64,000 nucleotides of DNA from Haloarcula salinisoli (GCF_019599405.1 NZ_RKLQ01000001.1:744001-808000), one strand, 5' to 3'; counted from the first letter of the stretch, positions 43,144-51,143 are shown. Numbers and translations are program-made. Notes: generated from the sequence alone by a model not told the origin.

Positions 43144-43941
43144 ATGCGACCGAAGACGCTGTTCAGCCTCGGGGGTGGCCTCCAGGGGGGTGGGGGAGTC
43201 GCGACGTTCGCCGTCCTCCTGGCCAGCGTGGCCGGCGGTCCCACGGTCGAGACTGCCCTTGTCGCGGGCTGTCTGGGCTCGGCGGTGGGCTTGGCGCTGG
43301 CCCGCCAGCCCGCGGAGGCCGACATCGAACGGTACCAGGGTGCGCTGGTTCCCGTCCTGACGGTGTTCGCGCTCCCTGCCCTCTCACTGGTGGCGGTCCT
43401 GGCCGTTCACTGGTGGGTACCCGGCGGCGTCGCGTTCTACGAGGGTCTGACCGCCGCTGGCCTCGCTATCCTCGGGGCCCTCCTGCAGAGCCACGCCGCC
43501 GAGCGCCAGCACGTCCTCGCTCTCACGGTCGGCCCGGCGGTCGCGGTGACACTGCCCGGCCGCTACACCCAGTTGCGCCGCGAGCATGGGTCGGTGCTTC
43601 TGGTCCTCGGCATCGGTCTCGCACTCCTGTACGGCTACTTCGCCTGGTTCAGCCGTAGTCTGGTGAGTGTCGCGGCGGGACTGGGCTTCCTGCCGCTGGC
43701 CTACGGTGTCGTCCGGAACAGCGAGGCGAAGGTGGTCCCGGACGGCCTGGTCACCGGGTTCAGAGTCATGCCGTGGGACCGGTTCGAGGGCTACGAAATA
43801 CGGGACGACGCGGTGGTTCTCCACCAGTGCAGCGCGCTGGGCCGCGCGCGGTTGCAGTTCCCCCTGGCCGATATTGACGACCCCAGAGCCGTCACTTACG
43901 CACTCTCGCAGTATCTCCGTCCGAAACAGACCGACTGGTGA
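43144..43941 (+). CDS. Polytopic membrane protein with a C-terminal PH-like domain
   Basis: The 265-residue protein has about seven helices in residues 1-190 and a soluble C-terminal part (EAKVVPDGLVTGFRVMPWDR, FEGYEIRDDAVVLHQ) resembling bacterial PH-like domains such as DUF5673. The function is unknown. It is convergent with the phosphoesterase gene, three bases away. Confidence 0.75.
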   Translation: MRPKTLFSLGGGLQGGGGVATFAVLLASVAGGPTVETALVAGCLGSAVGLALARQPAEADIERYQGALVPVLTVFALPALSLVAVLAVHWWVPGGVAFYEGLTAAGLAILGALLQSHAAERQHVLALTVGPAVAVTLPGRYTQLRREHGSVLLVLGIGLALLYGYFAWFSRSLVSVAAGLGFLPLAYGVVRNSEAKVVPDGLVTGFRVMPWDRFEGYEIRDDAVVLHQCSALGRARLQFPLADIDDPRAVTYALSQYLRPKQTDW

Positions 43942-43944
43942 CCG

Positions 43945-44625
43945 CTATAACAGCCGCCGGAACTCGCCCAGCGGCGGGAACGCCTTCGTCTCCCGGGCGT
44001 GCTCGTCCCACACCACCGGCGCCAGCGAGTCCGCGTCGGTCACCAGCGGCGACTGGAACTCGCCCGCCGACATCGTGTTGACCCTGACGCCGGCGTTCAG
44101 TTTGTTGAACGACGGGAGCATGACGACCTCGCTGCCGCGGTACTGGCCCTCACCGACCAGATAGCAGGGCCGTCGCTGCCCCTCGATTTCGATGGTCGGG
44201 TGGTCGTGACCGACGACGTACCGGTCGGCGTCGCCCTCGGGCGCTTCGTGACCGTGCAGGACGAGCGTGTCGCCGACCCGGTACTCCCGCTCGACGGGCC
44301 CGTCCCACACCGAGTCGAGCATCGTGTCGTGGTTTCCCGGCGTGACGACCAGGCGAGCCCCCGACTCCCGACAGACCGCTCGCAGCCCCGCGACGGTGGT
44401 CTCGACCGTTCGGGGCACGGTCTGGAAGGAGTGCAGGAGGTCGCCGGCGACCACCACCTCGTCGGGCTCGTGGCGCTCGACGAGGTCGCGGAACCGCTCG
44501 ACCATCTCGCTCCCGGAGCCGACCGGGAACTCCAGCTCCCCGCCGGTCCCCCGGCCGACGTGGCAGTCCGCGACGACCAGCGTGTCCTCGAGTACGAGCG
44601 CGCGGCCGTCGTACGTCAGGTCCAT
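43945..44625 (-). CDS. COG1407-type metallophosphoesterase
   Basis: From ATG 44625 the protein is 226 residues with the calcineurin-like motifs: LVVADCHVG, VVAGDLLHSFQ, VTPGNHDTML and HGHEAP/VGHDHPTIE. This group (PdeM-like) is often linked to DNA repair helicases or ligases, though none is in this window. The upstream frame to 44673 shows no similarity. Confidence 0.9.
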   Translation of the reverse strand: MDLTYDGRALVLEDTLVVADCHVGRGTGGELEFPVGSGSEMVERFRDLVERHEPDEVVVAGDLLHSFQTVPRTVETTVAGLRAVCRESGARLVVTPGNHDTMLDSVWDGPVEREYRVGDTLVLHGHEAPEGDADRYVVGHDHPTIEIEGQRRPCYLVGEGQYRGSEVVMLPSFNKLNAGVRVNTMSAGEFQSPLVTDADSLAPVVWDEHARETKAFPPLGEFRRLL

Positions 44626-44703
44626 TGGGATGGTGTCCGGGCTGGGGCTACATACCGATGACGCACCTAGCAACCAAAGCCGATGCTATCGTCCTGATTG
44701 AGA

Positions 44704-44966
44704 ACAGCCAGAAAGCCCCGACTGGCTTCGGTCCCACGACTCGCTGAGCCCTTCGCTCCTCACTCCGCTCGTCGCTCCAGTGCTTGCGTCGTCGGGGTTC
44801 CCGAAGCCAGTCGCCCCTTTCAGTCCCACCCGTAGCCGGTTGGTCAGTCGGCATGGGTGGGACTGAAAGGGGCCGAGCGCTCGACGAGCGAGACGAAGTA
44901 AGCACCGAGCGAAGCGAGGCGCGCAGCGAGTCGCAGCCGTCGAGCGCTCGGGGGCTTTCTGGCTGT
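44704..44966. repeat. Nested inverted-repeat element
   Basis: Outer arms are perfect 16-mers: ACAGCCAGAAAGCCCC (44704-44719) and GGGGCTTTCTGGCTGT (44951-44966). Inner arms are perfect 18-mers: CCCCTTTCAGTCCCACCC (44814-44831) and GGGTGGGACTGAAAGGGG (44855-44872), extended by one G-C pair. The inner loop is 23 bases. There is no coding capacity. A miniature transposable element or a palindromic intergenic repeat is the likely nature. Confidence 0.85.
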
Positions 44967-45041
44967 CGACAGTAGCTATCCCGATAGCCGTCCCGCTGTC
45001 CGCGATTCTCTGGGCCACGAACGTTGTTCCTAGGCGGCGGT

Positions 45042-45049
45042 CTTTTAGT
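45042..45049 (+). promoter_or_regulatory. TATA box of the MarR-type regulator
   Basis: CTTTTAGT lies 24-31 bases before ATG 45073. Confidence 0.55.
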
Positions 45050-45072
45050 GGCAGGAATCCAGAGACACGGGT

Positions 45073-45843
45073 ATGGTCGACGTCCTCGAGAACAAACGCT
45101 CGGCGACGCGGTTCCGCATCCTCGTCGAGATAGCGGACCGGCAGCCGGCAGTCAGCCAGGGGGAGATCGCGGAGGCCGTCGGCGTGACGAGCCAGGCCGT
45201 CAGTGAGTACATCCGGGACCTGGTCGAGGAGGGGTTCGTCGAGAAGGAGGGCCGTTCGCGCTATCGCGTGACGAAGGAGGGCGTCGACTGGGTGTTCCAG
45301 TCGGCCAACGACATGCGCCGCTTTGTCGACCACGTCACCGACGACGTGCTGGGCAGCGTCCAGGAGGACGCCGCCATCGCCGACGCCGAATTCGCGGCCG
45401 GCGAGACGGTGTCACTGTCGCTGGAGGCGGGGCTGCTTCACGCGGGCCCGCAGGAGGGTGACGGTGCCACGGGCGTGACGACGACCGACGCGGCCGCTGG
45501 CGAGGTGGTCGGCGTCACCGGCTTCGAGGGTGTCATCGACCTGGAGCCCGGTCACGTCAGTGTGGTCCAGGTGCCGACGGTCCGCACCGACAGCGACGGC
45601 TCCGGGGCGGACATCGCAGCGACCTGTGCGGGCGTGCCCATCGTCACCGCCGCCGGCGTCGAGGCCGTCTCGGCGCTCCGGGACGCCGGGGTCGAACCGA
45701 CGACCTACTTCGCGCCGGGTGCGGTCGCCGCCGACGCCGCCTCGCGGGGACTGGACGCCGTCGTCGTCGCGACCCAGGACACCATCGGCCGGGTCACCGA
45801 CGCGCTGACGGACGCGTCGGTGAGCTACGACGTGGCGAAGTGA
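45073..45843 (+). CDS. Winged-helix regulator (MarR/HTH type) with a C-terminal sensor domain
   Basis: The 256-residue protein has a winged helix in residues 8-75 (RFRILVEIADRQPAVSQGEI, recognition helix TSQAVSEYIRDLVEEGF) and a C-terminal alpha/beta domain of about 150 residues (TAAGVEAVSALRDAG, VVATQDTIGRVTDAL) common in haloarchaea. It may bind a small ligand. The next gene is 35 bases downstream. Confidence 0.85.
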   Translation: MVDVLENKRSATRFRILVEIADRQPAVSQGEIAEAVGVTSQAVSEYIRDLVEEGFVEKEGRSRYRVTKEGVDWVFQSANDMRRFVDHVTDDVLGSVQEDAAIADAEFAAGETVSLSLEAGLLHAGPQEGDGATGVTTTDAAAGEVVGVTGFEGVIDLEPGHVSVVQVPTVRTDSDGSGADIAATCAGVPIVTAAGVEAVSALRDAGVEPTTYFAPGAVAADAASRGLDAVVVATQDTIGRVTDALTDASVSYDVAK

Positions 45844-45878
45844 GGACGGTTTTGTGCGGTGAGCCCGTCCGCTTGACT

Positions 45879-46043
45879 ATGAGCGACACTGACGACCTCG
45901 AAGCCGCCGTCGAAACGTTTCTGTCCGAGGCTGACTCGGCCTACGAGGAGTACGACCGCGGGTACACCGACGCCGACGCGACGCTGCGTCGGCTCGAGAC
46001 CGCCATCGAGCAACTGCGGACCGCCGAAGCGGCGACCGAATAA
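45879..46043 (+). CDS. Small acidic coiled-coil protein
   Basis: The 54-residue protein starts MSDTDDLEAAVETFLSEAD and is almost all helix with a heptad pattern (ATLRRLETAIEQLRTAEAA). I do not recognise it; it superficially resembles exonuclease VII small subunits, but no large subunit is near. It follows the regulator by 35 bases. Confidence 0.65.
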   Translation: MSDTDDLEAAVETFLSEADSAYEEYDRGYTDADATLRRLETAIEQLRTAEAATE

Positions 46044-46093
46044 GCCTCCGCTACCGCCCGACAGTATTTGTAGCTCCGGCGACACGTTCGCGT

Positions 46094-47299
46094 ATGACCG
46101 ACGTGGTCGTCGTCGACGGCGCGAGAACCGCACACGGGGAACTACTGGGCTCGCTCGCCGGGAAGACGGCGACTGAGCTGGGTCTCACAGTCACCGAGGG
46201 GCTGCTAGAGCGGAGCGGTATCGGCCCCGACCTGATCGACTGGGTCTGCCTGGGCAACTGTGTCCAGGCCGGCGTGGGCCAGGTGCCGGCCAGGCAGGTC
46301 GTCGTCGATTCAGACCTCCCCGATAGCTGTCCAGCGACGACCACGAACGAGGCCTCCGGGTCAGGCTTGCGGGCGATTACGAACGCTATCGACCGCATCG
46401 AAACGGGCCGCGTCGGGGTGGCTATCGCCGGCGGGATGGAGTCGATGTCGAACGCGCCCTATCTGGTCCGCGAGATGCGTGGTGGCCGCCGCCACGGTAA
46501 CACGACGCTCGTGGATTCGATGATTTACGACGCGCTGTGGGACGTGAACTACGACGCCCACATGGGGACGCTCACGGACCGCATCGCTGCGGAGTTCGAC
46601 ATCGGCCGGGCACAACAGGACGAGTACGCCCAGCGGAGTAACCAGCGGGCCGGGGAGGCCATCGAGTCGGGCGCGTTCGAACAGGAAATCGTTCCAGTAG
46701 AGGTTAGCGGCGCGTCGGAGACGCGCCGAGCAGACGGCGAAGCCGTCAGTGACCACCTCGTCACCGAGGACGAGGGACCGCGGCCCGAGACGACCGCAGA
46801 GGACCTCACGGCGTTGCCGCCCGCCTTCGGCGATGACGGGACCATCACCGCCGGTAACGCCTCGAAGCTCTCGGATGGCGCGGGCGCGGTCCTGCTGGCC
46901 GACGCCGAGGCCGCCAACGCCGCCGGTGTCGGTCCGATGGCCCACGTCGAGGAGTACGCGGTCGCCTACCGCGACCCCGCCGAGTTCTCGCTGGCGGTCT
47001 GTGACGCCCTGCGGGCCCTCTTCGAGCGGGCGGATATCGGTGTCGCCGACGTCGACCACTTCGAGCTCAACGAGGCCTTCGCCGCTCAGATGGTGTACGT
47101 CGCCGACGAACTCGACATCCCGGCGGCGAAACACAACCCGCTGGGCGGGGCCGTGGCGCTTGGCCACCCCATCGGTGCCAGCGGTGGCATTCTCACGACC
47201 ACGCTGGTGTACGCCATGGAACACGGGGATCTGGATAGAGGGGTCGTGGCGATGAGCGTCGGCGGCGGGGGCGCGCTGGCGATGTCTTTGACGCGGTGA
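46094..47299 (+). CDS. Thiolase-family protein lacking both catalytic cysteines
   Basis: The 401-residue protein has the thiolase fold and many hallmarks: GGMESMSNAP, NEAFA, and GHPIGASGG with the catalytic His. At the nucleophilic Cys position (N-x-x-C-G-S-G) it reads NEASGSGLRA, and at the second Cys position (C-x-G-G-G) it reads SVGGGGALA; both are Ser. Residues 206-219 are an in-frame insert encoded by a double hairpin. The last part of the gene is the first unit of a 68-base tandem array. It may be a non-classical acyltransferase or an inactive homologue. Confidence 0.9.
   Translation: MTDVVVVDGARTAHGELLGSLAGKTATELGLTVTEGLLERSGIGPDLIDWVCLGNCVQAGVGQVPARQVVVDSDLPDSCPATTTNEASGSGLRAITNAIDRIETGRVGVAIAGGMESMSNAPYLVREMRGGRRHGNTTLVDSMIYDALWDVNYDAHMGTLTDRIAAEFDIGRAQQDEYAQRSNQRAGEAIESGAFEQEIVPVEVSGASETRRADGEAVSDHLVTEDEGPRPETTAEDLTALPPAFGDDGTITAGNASKLSDGAGAVLLADAEAANAAGVGPMAHVEEYAVAYRDPAEFSLAVCDALRALFERADIGVADVDHFELNEAFAAQMVYVADELDIPAAKHNPLGGAVALGHPIGASGGILTTTLVYAMEHGDLDRGVVAMSVGGGGALAMSLTR
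46709..46750. repeat. In-frame 42-base double-hairpin insertion in the thiolase gene
   Basis: Hairpin 1 pairs GGCGCGTC (46709-46716) with GACGCGCC (46720-46727), loop GGA. Hairpin 2 pairs GACGGC (46733-46738) with GCCGTC (46742-46747), loop GAA. It encodes GASETRRADGEAVS, a stretch not present in related thiolases as I know them. Ends are set by analogy with the element in the aminotransferase gene. Confidence 0.6.
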
Positions 47300-47520
47300 G
47301 CCCGCCCGGCGGCGACGCGATGGAAGTCGGCGGCGGGGGCGCGCTAGCGATGTCGTTGACGCGGTGAGTCCGCCCGGCGGCGACGCGATGAGCGTCGGCG
47401 GCGGGGGCGCGCTGGCGCTGTCGTTGACGCGGTGAGTCCGCCCGGCGGCGACGCGATGGAAGTCGGCGGCGGGGGCGCGCTGGCGATATCGTTGGTCCGG
47501 TGAGCCCGCCCGGCGGCGAC
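47249..47520 (+). repeat. 68-base tandem array of four units, first unit is the thiolase 3' end
   Basis: Units are 47249-47316, 47317-47384, 47385-47452 and 47453-47520, each exactly 68 bases. Unit 1 holds the last 17 codons of the thiolase with its stop (47297-47299); units 2-4 are non-coding copies that keep the TGA. Units 1 and 3 share GATGAGCGTC while units 2 and 4 share GATGGAAGTC, which suggests growth by duplication of a two-unit block. Confidence 0.95.
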
Positions 47521-47627
47521 TTCGACGACAGCGATACGCTCGTAGCTGTCGAGTGCTCGTCGGCCGCGCCTATCAAGTTGGTACACACTCTGACACTACG
47601 CTTGTAACCACCCATCGGGTATGTCAT
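47300..47627. other. Intergenic after the thiolase gene
   Basis: Most of it is the tandem array (to 47520). The rest (47521-47627) has no gene that I can support and leads to the HalOD1 gene. Long open frames on the minus strand across it are by-products of the GC-rich repeat. Confidence 0.7.
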
Positions 47628-47960
47628 ATGATGTCAGATTCTCAGTCAGATAACTCCGGAGACGGCCAGACCGACGGTGGCGGAATCGTGCGCCGGCAGA
47701 TACCACCGGACCCCGCGACCTCCGAATACGACCTCCTGGAGATACTCGCCGATATCGAGGAGGTCGACATCGAAACGCTCCCGCCGCTGTACAACCAGGT
47801 CGAACACGTCGTCGAGACGCTGTTCAAGACGCCCCCGTCCGCCGACGCCCAGATGTCCATCTCGTTTTCCTACGCCGGCTACCGAATCACCATCGACCGG
47901 ACCGGCACCGTCCAGTTCGTCCCCGTCAAGGACACGATAGAGCGAAACCGTCAGCTGTAA
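47628..47960 (+). CDS. HalOD1 output-domain protein
   Basis: The 110-residue protein has a polar N-terminal part (residues 1-35) and the HalOD1 domain (about 38-105, DLLEILADIEEVDIETLPPL then MSISFSYAGYRITID), which is a haloarchaeal output domain found at the end of sensory proteins and alone. ATG 47631 is possible too. Function of stand-alone copies is unknown. Confidence 0.85.
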   Translation: MMSDSQSDNSGDGQTDGGGIVRRQIPPDPATSEYDLLEILADIEEVDIETLPPLYNQVEHVVETLFKTPPSADAQMSISFSYAGYRITIDRTGTVQFVPVKDTIERNRQL

Positions 47961-48026
47961 TCTGACCTGCGCTGACCGCCGCCCGTTTCGGGAAGAATTA
48001 TCGGCCCGGCCGCCCCCAGGGGAGAT

Positions 48027-49196
48027 ATGACAGGATTCTCCAGTCGCGTCGAAGCCGTCTCCATCTCGGGTATCCGTGAAGTGTTCGAAGCCGCCGGCGA
48101 GGACGCTATCAACCTGGGGCTGGGGCAACCGGACTTCCCGACCCCCGACCACGCCCGCGAGGCCGCAATCGAGGCCATCCAGTCGGGGAAGGTCGACGCC
48201 TACACCTCCAACAAGGGGACGCTCGAACTCCGCGAGGCCATCGCAGAGAAACACGCACGCGATAACGACCTCGACGTCGACCCCGAGGATATCATCGCCA
48301 CCTCCGGCGGGAGCGAGGCACTGCACATCGCGCTGGAGGCCCACGTCGATAGCGCGGGACATCGTCCCGCGAACGAGCGGACGCAGTCCGAGAGCGCCGG
48401 CCAGGAGGTCATCTTCCCCGACCCCGGCTTCGTCTCCTACGACGCCTTGACCCATCTCGCCGGCGGGACGCCGAAACCAGTCGGCCTGCGCGAGGACCTG
48501 ACGATGGCGCCCGAGGCCGTCGAGGAGGCAATCACCGACGACACCGCGGCGTTCGTCGTCAACTCCCCCGCCAATCCGACCGGGGCCGTCCAGTCCCCCG
48601 AGGATATGCGGGAGTTCGCCCGCATCGCCGACGAACACGACGTGCTCTGTATCTCCGACGAGGTGTACGAACACCAGGTGTTCGAGGGTGAGCACCGCTC
48701 TCCGGCCGAATTCGACGAGTCGGGCAACGTCGTCGTCGTCAACGCCTGCTCGAAGGCCTACTCGATGACCGGCTGGCGGCTGGGCTGGGTCACCGGCGCG
48801 ACCGACCGCATCGAGCGGATGCTCCGGGTCCACCAGTACGCCCAGGCCTGTGCCTCCGCGCCCGCACAGTACGCTGCCGAGGCGGCCCTGACAGGACCTC
48901 AGGACCCTGTCGCGGAGATGCGGGAAGCCTTCCAGGAGCGCCGGGATATCCTCCTTTCGGGGTTCGACGAGATGGGGCTGGAGTGTCCCACACCCAAGGG
49001 GGCGTTCTACGCGATGCCGAAGGTCCCCGAGGGGTGGGTCGACGAGGTCATAGAGCGGGGCGTCGTCGTCGTTCCGGGCGACGCCTTCGGCGAGAACGGC
49101 TCGGGTTACGCCCGCATCTCGTATGCGACCGATACCGAGACGCTCCGCGAGGCGATCGATATCATGGCCGACGCCACTGCAGCGCTGCGAGAGTAG
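48027..49196 (+). CDS. Aspartate-type aminotransferase (PLP fold type I) with in-frame palindromic insert
   Basis: The 389-residue protein has the class I/II hallmarks: NLGLGQPDFPTPDHA, the TSNKGTLELREAIA segment, VNSPANPTGAV, ISDEVYEHQVF and the PLP Lys in NACSKAYSMTGWRLGWV. Residues 110-123 (GHRPANERTQSESA) interrupt an otherwise standard segment; without them it reads DSAGQEVIFPDPGFVSYD, as in relatives. The substrate may be aspartate, alanine or an aromatic amino acid. Confidence 0.93.
   Translation: MTGFSSRVEAVSISGIREVFEAAGEDAINLGLGQPDFPTPDHAREAAIEAIQSGKVDAYTSNKGTLELREAIAEKHARDNDLDVDPEDIIATSGGSEALHIALEAHVDSAGHRPANERTQSESAGQEVIFPDPGFVSYDALTHLAGGTPKPVGLREDLTMAPEAVEEAITDDTAAFVVNSPANPTGAVQSPEDMREFARIADEHDVLCISDEVYEHQVFEGEHRSPAEFDESGNVVVVNACSKAYSMTGWRLGWVTGATDRIERMLRVHQYAQACASAPAQYAAEAALTGPQDPVAEMREAFQERRDILLSGFDEMGLECPTPKGAFYAMPKVPEGWVDEVIERGVVVVPGDAFGENGSGYARISYATDTETLREAIDIMADATAALRE
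48355..48396. repeat. In-frame 42-base double-hairpin insertion in the aminotransferase gene
   Basis: The insert is bounded by AGCG at 48351-48354 and at 48393-48396. Hairpin 1 pairs GCGGGAC (48354-48360) with GTCCCGC (48364-48370), loop ATC. Hairpin 2 pairs CGGAC (48378-48382) with GTCCG (48386-48390), loop GCA. Its removal restores the family sequence exactly in frame. Confidence 0.75.
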
Positions 49197-49364
49197 TCAC
49201 GAATTTGGAAGAGAGTTCGAAGAAGGGTTTTGTAGTCGGGTTACATCGCTACGGACGAACCAGCCGTGGTCACCGTTCATGAAACCGACCGACGCAAGCG
49301 ACGTAAACGGGACCGTGAGAGCCAACTATTTAGTACCGGCACAAAGACCACCGAAGGGAGAGGA

Positions 49365-49643
49365 ATGGAGAAAGCGCTCTGGTATCTGTTGACGGCGACG
49401 CGTGGCGGCGCCAACCGGGCGCGTATCATCGACGCTCTCACCGAACGACCACAGAACGCCAACGAGCTGGCCGACGAACTCGACGTCGGGTACAAGACCA
49501 TACGCCACCATATGGAGCAACTCGAAGAGCACGACATCGTCGAATCGGGTGAGGAATCGTACGCGAAACTCTACTTCCTCACCGACCGGTTCGACAAGTA
49601 CCGCGAGACGTTCGAGGATATCACGGAGCAGATGGACACATGA
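49365..49643 (+). CDS. ArsR-like winged-helix regulator
   Basis: From ATG 49365 (preceded by GGGAGAGG) the protein is 92 residues with a winged helix: ARIIDALTERPQNANELADEL, recognition helix GYKTIRHHMEQLEEH, wing ESGEESYAKLYFLTDRF. It is likely a DNA-binding regulator of its neighbour. An ATTTAGTAC sequence at about 49327-49335 could be its TATA box. Confidence 0.88.
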   Translation: MEKALWYLLTATRGGANRARIIDALTERPQNANELADELDVGYKTIRHHMEQLEEHDIVESGEESYAKLYFLTDRFDKYRETFEDITEQMDT

Positions 49644-49686
49644 CCGGACACATTGACAGGACGTGCCAGCGCGGGGGCGGTCAGTG

Positions 49687-49983
49687 ATGGCGATGGGGAC
49701 GCTCATCACCGCCGCCGTGGTCCTCGCGGGTCTGAACACGCTCCTCTTGCTTCCGCTCGTGGGCGTGTGGATCCGCAACTACAACACCTTCGGGACCGGC
49801 CTGGTCGGCGGCCTCGTCCTCTTTGCCGTCGCCATGCTCGCCGAGAACGCCATGGCCATCTACTTCTTCTTCTCGATGGCCAGTTTCTACAGCGGCGACC
49901 CAGGCGTCCAGAAAGTGGTCTTGATACTGCGGGGCCTGCAGTTCGTCGCTATCGCTGCGCTGTCCTACACGACGCTCCGGTAA
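49687..49983 (+). CDS. Three-helix membrane protein paired with the ArsR-like gene
   Basis: From ATG 49687 the protein is 98 residues with three helices (about 6-26, 38-62, 76-96) and no recognisable active site. Haloarchaea often keep such a regulator-membrane protein pair. GTG 49663 is an alternative start. Function unknown. Confidence 0.7.
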   Translation: MAMGTLITAAVVLAGLNTLLLLPLVGVWIRNYNTFGTGLVGGLVLFAVAMLAENAMAIYFFFSMASFYSGDPGVQKVVLILRGLQFVAIAALSYTTLR

Positions 49984-50046
49984 ATTCGCGTGCGTTCGCT
50001 GGAACGAGCGAAGCACCGATAACGCTGCACCCGTTAGGAGGGCCCA

Positions 50047-50427
50047 ATGGACCACCTCGCACGGTCGAACGTGCCGGTGTACGCGACGACGGCCGAACAG
50101 CAACGTATCTGGGACCGCTGCAGCGACCGCGGGCAGCCGGTCATCGCCATCCGGACGGCCGCCCGTGGCCACATCGTCAGATACGACCTCCAGCATCTCG
50201 ACGTCGAGCTCTCACAGCGCACCCTCCAGCAGCTCCGCGACCGGGTCCGCTCGCGACGAGGCTACCAGACCAGCCCGGACGCGTCCGACCCCGTCTCCGA
50301 GACGGAGGGGGTCGGCGGCGAGGCCGGCGCCGTCTCCGGCGAGCTTCACACGCCGACCGAGCGCGCGGCCCGAGACCTGGCCTCGCACATCTCACCCTTC
50401 GTGCTGGACCGGGACAACTGGCGTTAG
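50047..50427 (+). CDS. Hypothetical cytoplasmic protein
   Basis: The 126-residue protein has a well-ordered N-terminal half (VYATTAEQQRIWDRCSDRGQ, RGHIVRYDLQHLDVELSQ) and a low-complexity linker (about 78-105) before a C-terminal helix ARDLASHISPFVLDRDNWR. I do not recognise it. It has regular haloarchaeal composition. Confidence 0.65.
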   Translation: MDHLARSNVPVYATTAEQQRIWDRCSDRGQPVIAIRTAARGHIVRYDLQHLDVELSQRTLQQLRDRVRSRRGYQTSPDASDPVSETEGVGGEAGAVSGELHTPTERAARDLASHISPFVLDRDNWR

Positions 50428-50453
50428 ATGGTCGCGCAGGAGCCGGCCGGCTC

Positions 50454-51008
50454 TCATTGGTTGTATTTAACGAACGAGACCTCTTCACTGTCGGCCGCTC
50501 GTTCGGTCATGACCTGGTCCATCGGATACGCCCAGACCATCCCACGGAACTCGGAGGTCATCTTCTGAGAAGTGCTGTCCTCGTCGTAGTCGACGACGCC
50601 CTCCGCAAGTTCATATCTACTGCTAGTGATATTGTAACTCCCGTCGCTTTTCCGCCCAACCTGACCGAGTGATTCCGTAAACGTCATCGAGTCGCTCCCG
50701 ACACTTGCGTCGACGGTCTCGATACCGATGAGACCGAAGGAGTTGTCCGTTTGTCCCTCGGCCCCCTCTTCGTCGAGTACTACCCGAGTCAACTCCCCGA
50801 AGTTATAGAAGATCTCGTATTCGTCGATCCCGTACTGGTCAAGGGGGCCGTCGACCTCGACCAGACCCCCGACGACTCTGTAGGAGTTGTCGTCCTGTTT
50901 TTCGGCGTCGGTAAACGTCACGTCGAAGTTCAGTTCCGCCCCGAAGTCTCCGTCCTCTGTGTCGAGGGTCCGCTCGAAATTCAGGTCGACGTTCTCGATG
51001 TCTACCAT
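50454..51008 (-). CDS. Orphan beta-rich acidic protein
   Basis: The 184-residue protein starts MVDIENVDLNFERTLDTEDG and has alternating polar and hydrophobic residues typical of a beta-sandwich (FGAELNFDVTFTDA, YRVVGGLVEVDG, YNITSSRYEL). No export signal or membrane helix is seen, and I do not recognise a family. Its promoter region (51009-51050) is AT-rich (TTCATATTAAATAATATTTG), unlike the surroundings, which hints at transfer. Confidence 0.65.
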   Translation of the reverse strand: MVDIENVDLNFERTLDTEDGDFGAELNFDVTFTDAEKQDDNSYRVVGGLVEVDGPLDQYGIDEYEIFYNFGELTRVVLDEEGAEGQTDNSFGLIGIETVDASVGSDSMTFTESLGQVGRKSDGSYNITSSRYELAEGVVDYDEDSTSQKMTSEFRGMVWAYPMDQVMTERAADSEEVSFVKYNQ

Positions 51009-51143
51009 AATTCAACAATAATGTTCATATTAAATAATATTTGCGGGCGTAATTAAGGGCACAAACGGGGATTGGGCCCGGAGCCACGCGATCCAGCCCC
51101 GGGTGGCCCGCATCGTCGACAGATCTCCCGATGCAGTCGGACT

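Larger units (their letters stand above)
44626..45072. other. Intergenic with a nested palindromic element
   Basis: This 447-base stretch holds no convincing gene. Its centre is filled by nested inverted repeats (see 44704-44966) and many GCGAGC/GCGAAGC-like runs. The last 40 bases hold the promoter for the regulator at 45073. Confidence 0.7.

Noticed and set aside
45879-46043. Exonuclease VII small subunit
   Set aside because: Only the small helical form is alike; motif and partner gene are absent.
47249-47520. The 68-base array as a CRISPR
   Set aside because: Units are contiguous with no spacers, and no cas genes are near.
47193-47627. Minus-strand frame with Pro/Arg repeats across the thiolase end
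   Set aside because: It arises from the 68-base tandem array and has no start or motif supporting expression.
51072-51143. Upstream extension of the UbiA gene
   Set aside because: The added residues (Pro/Arg-rich) do not look like a membrane protein N-terminus; ATG 51144 fits better.
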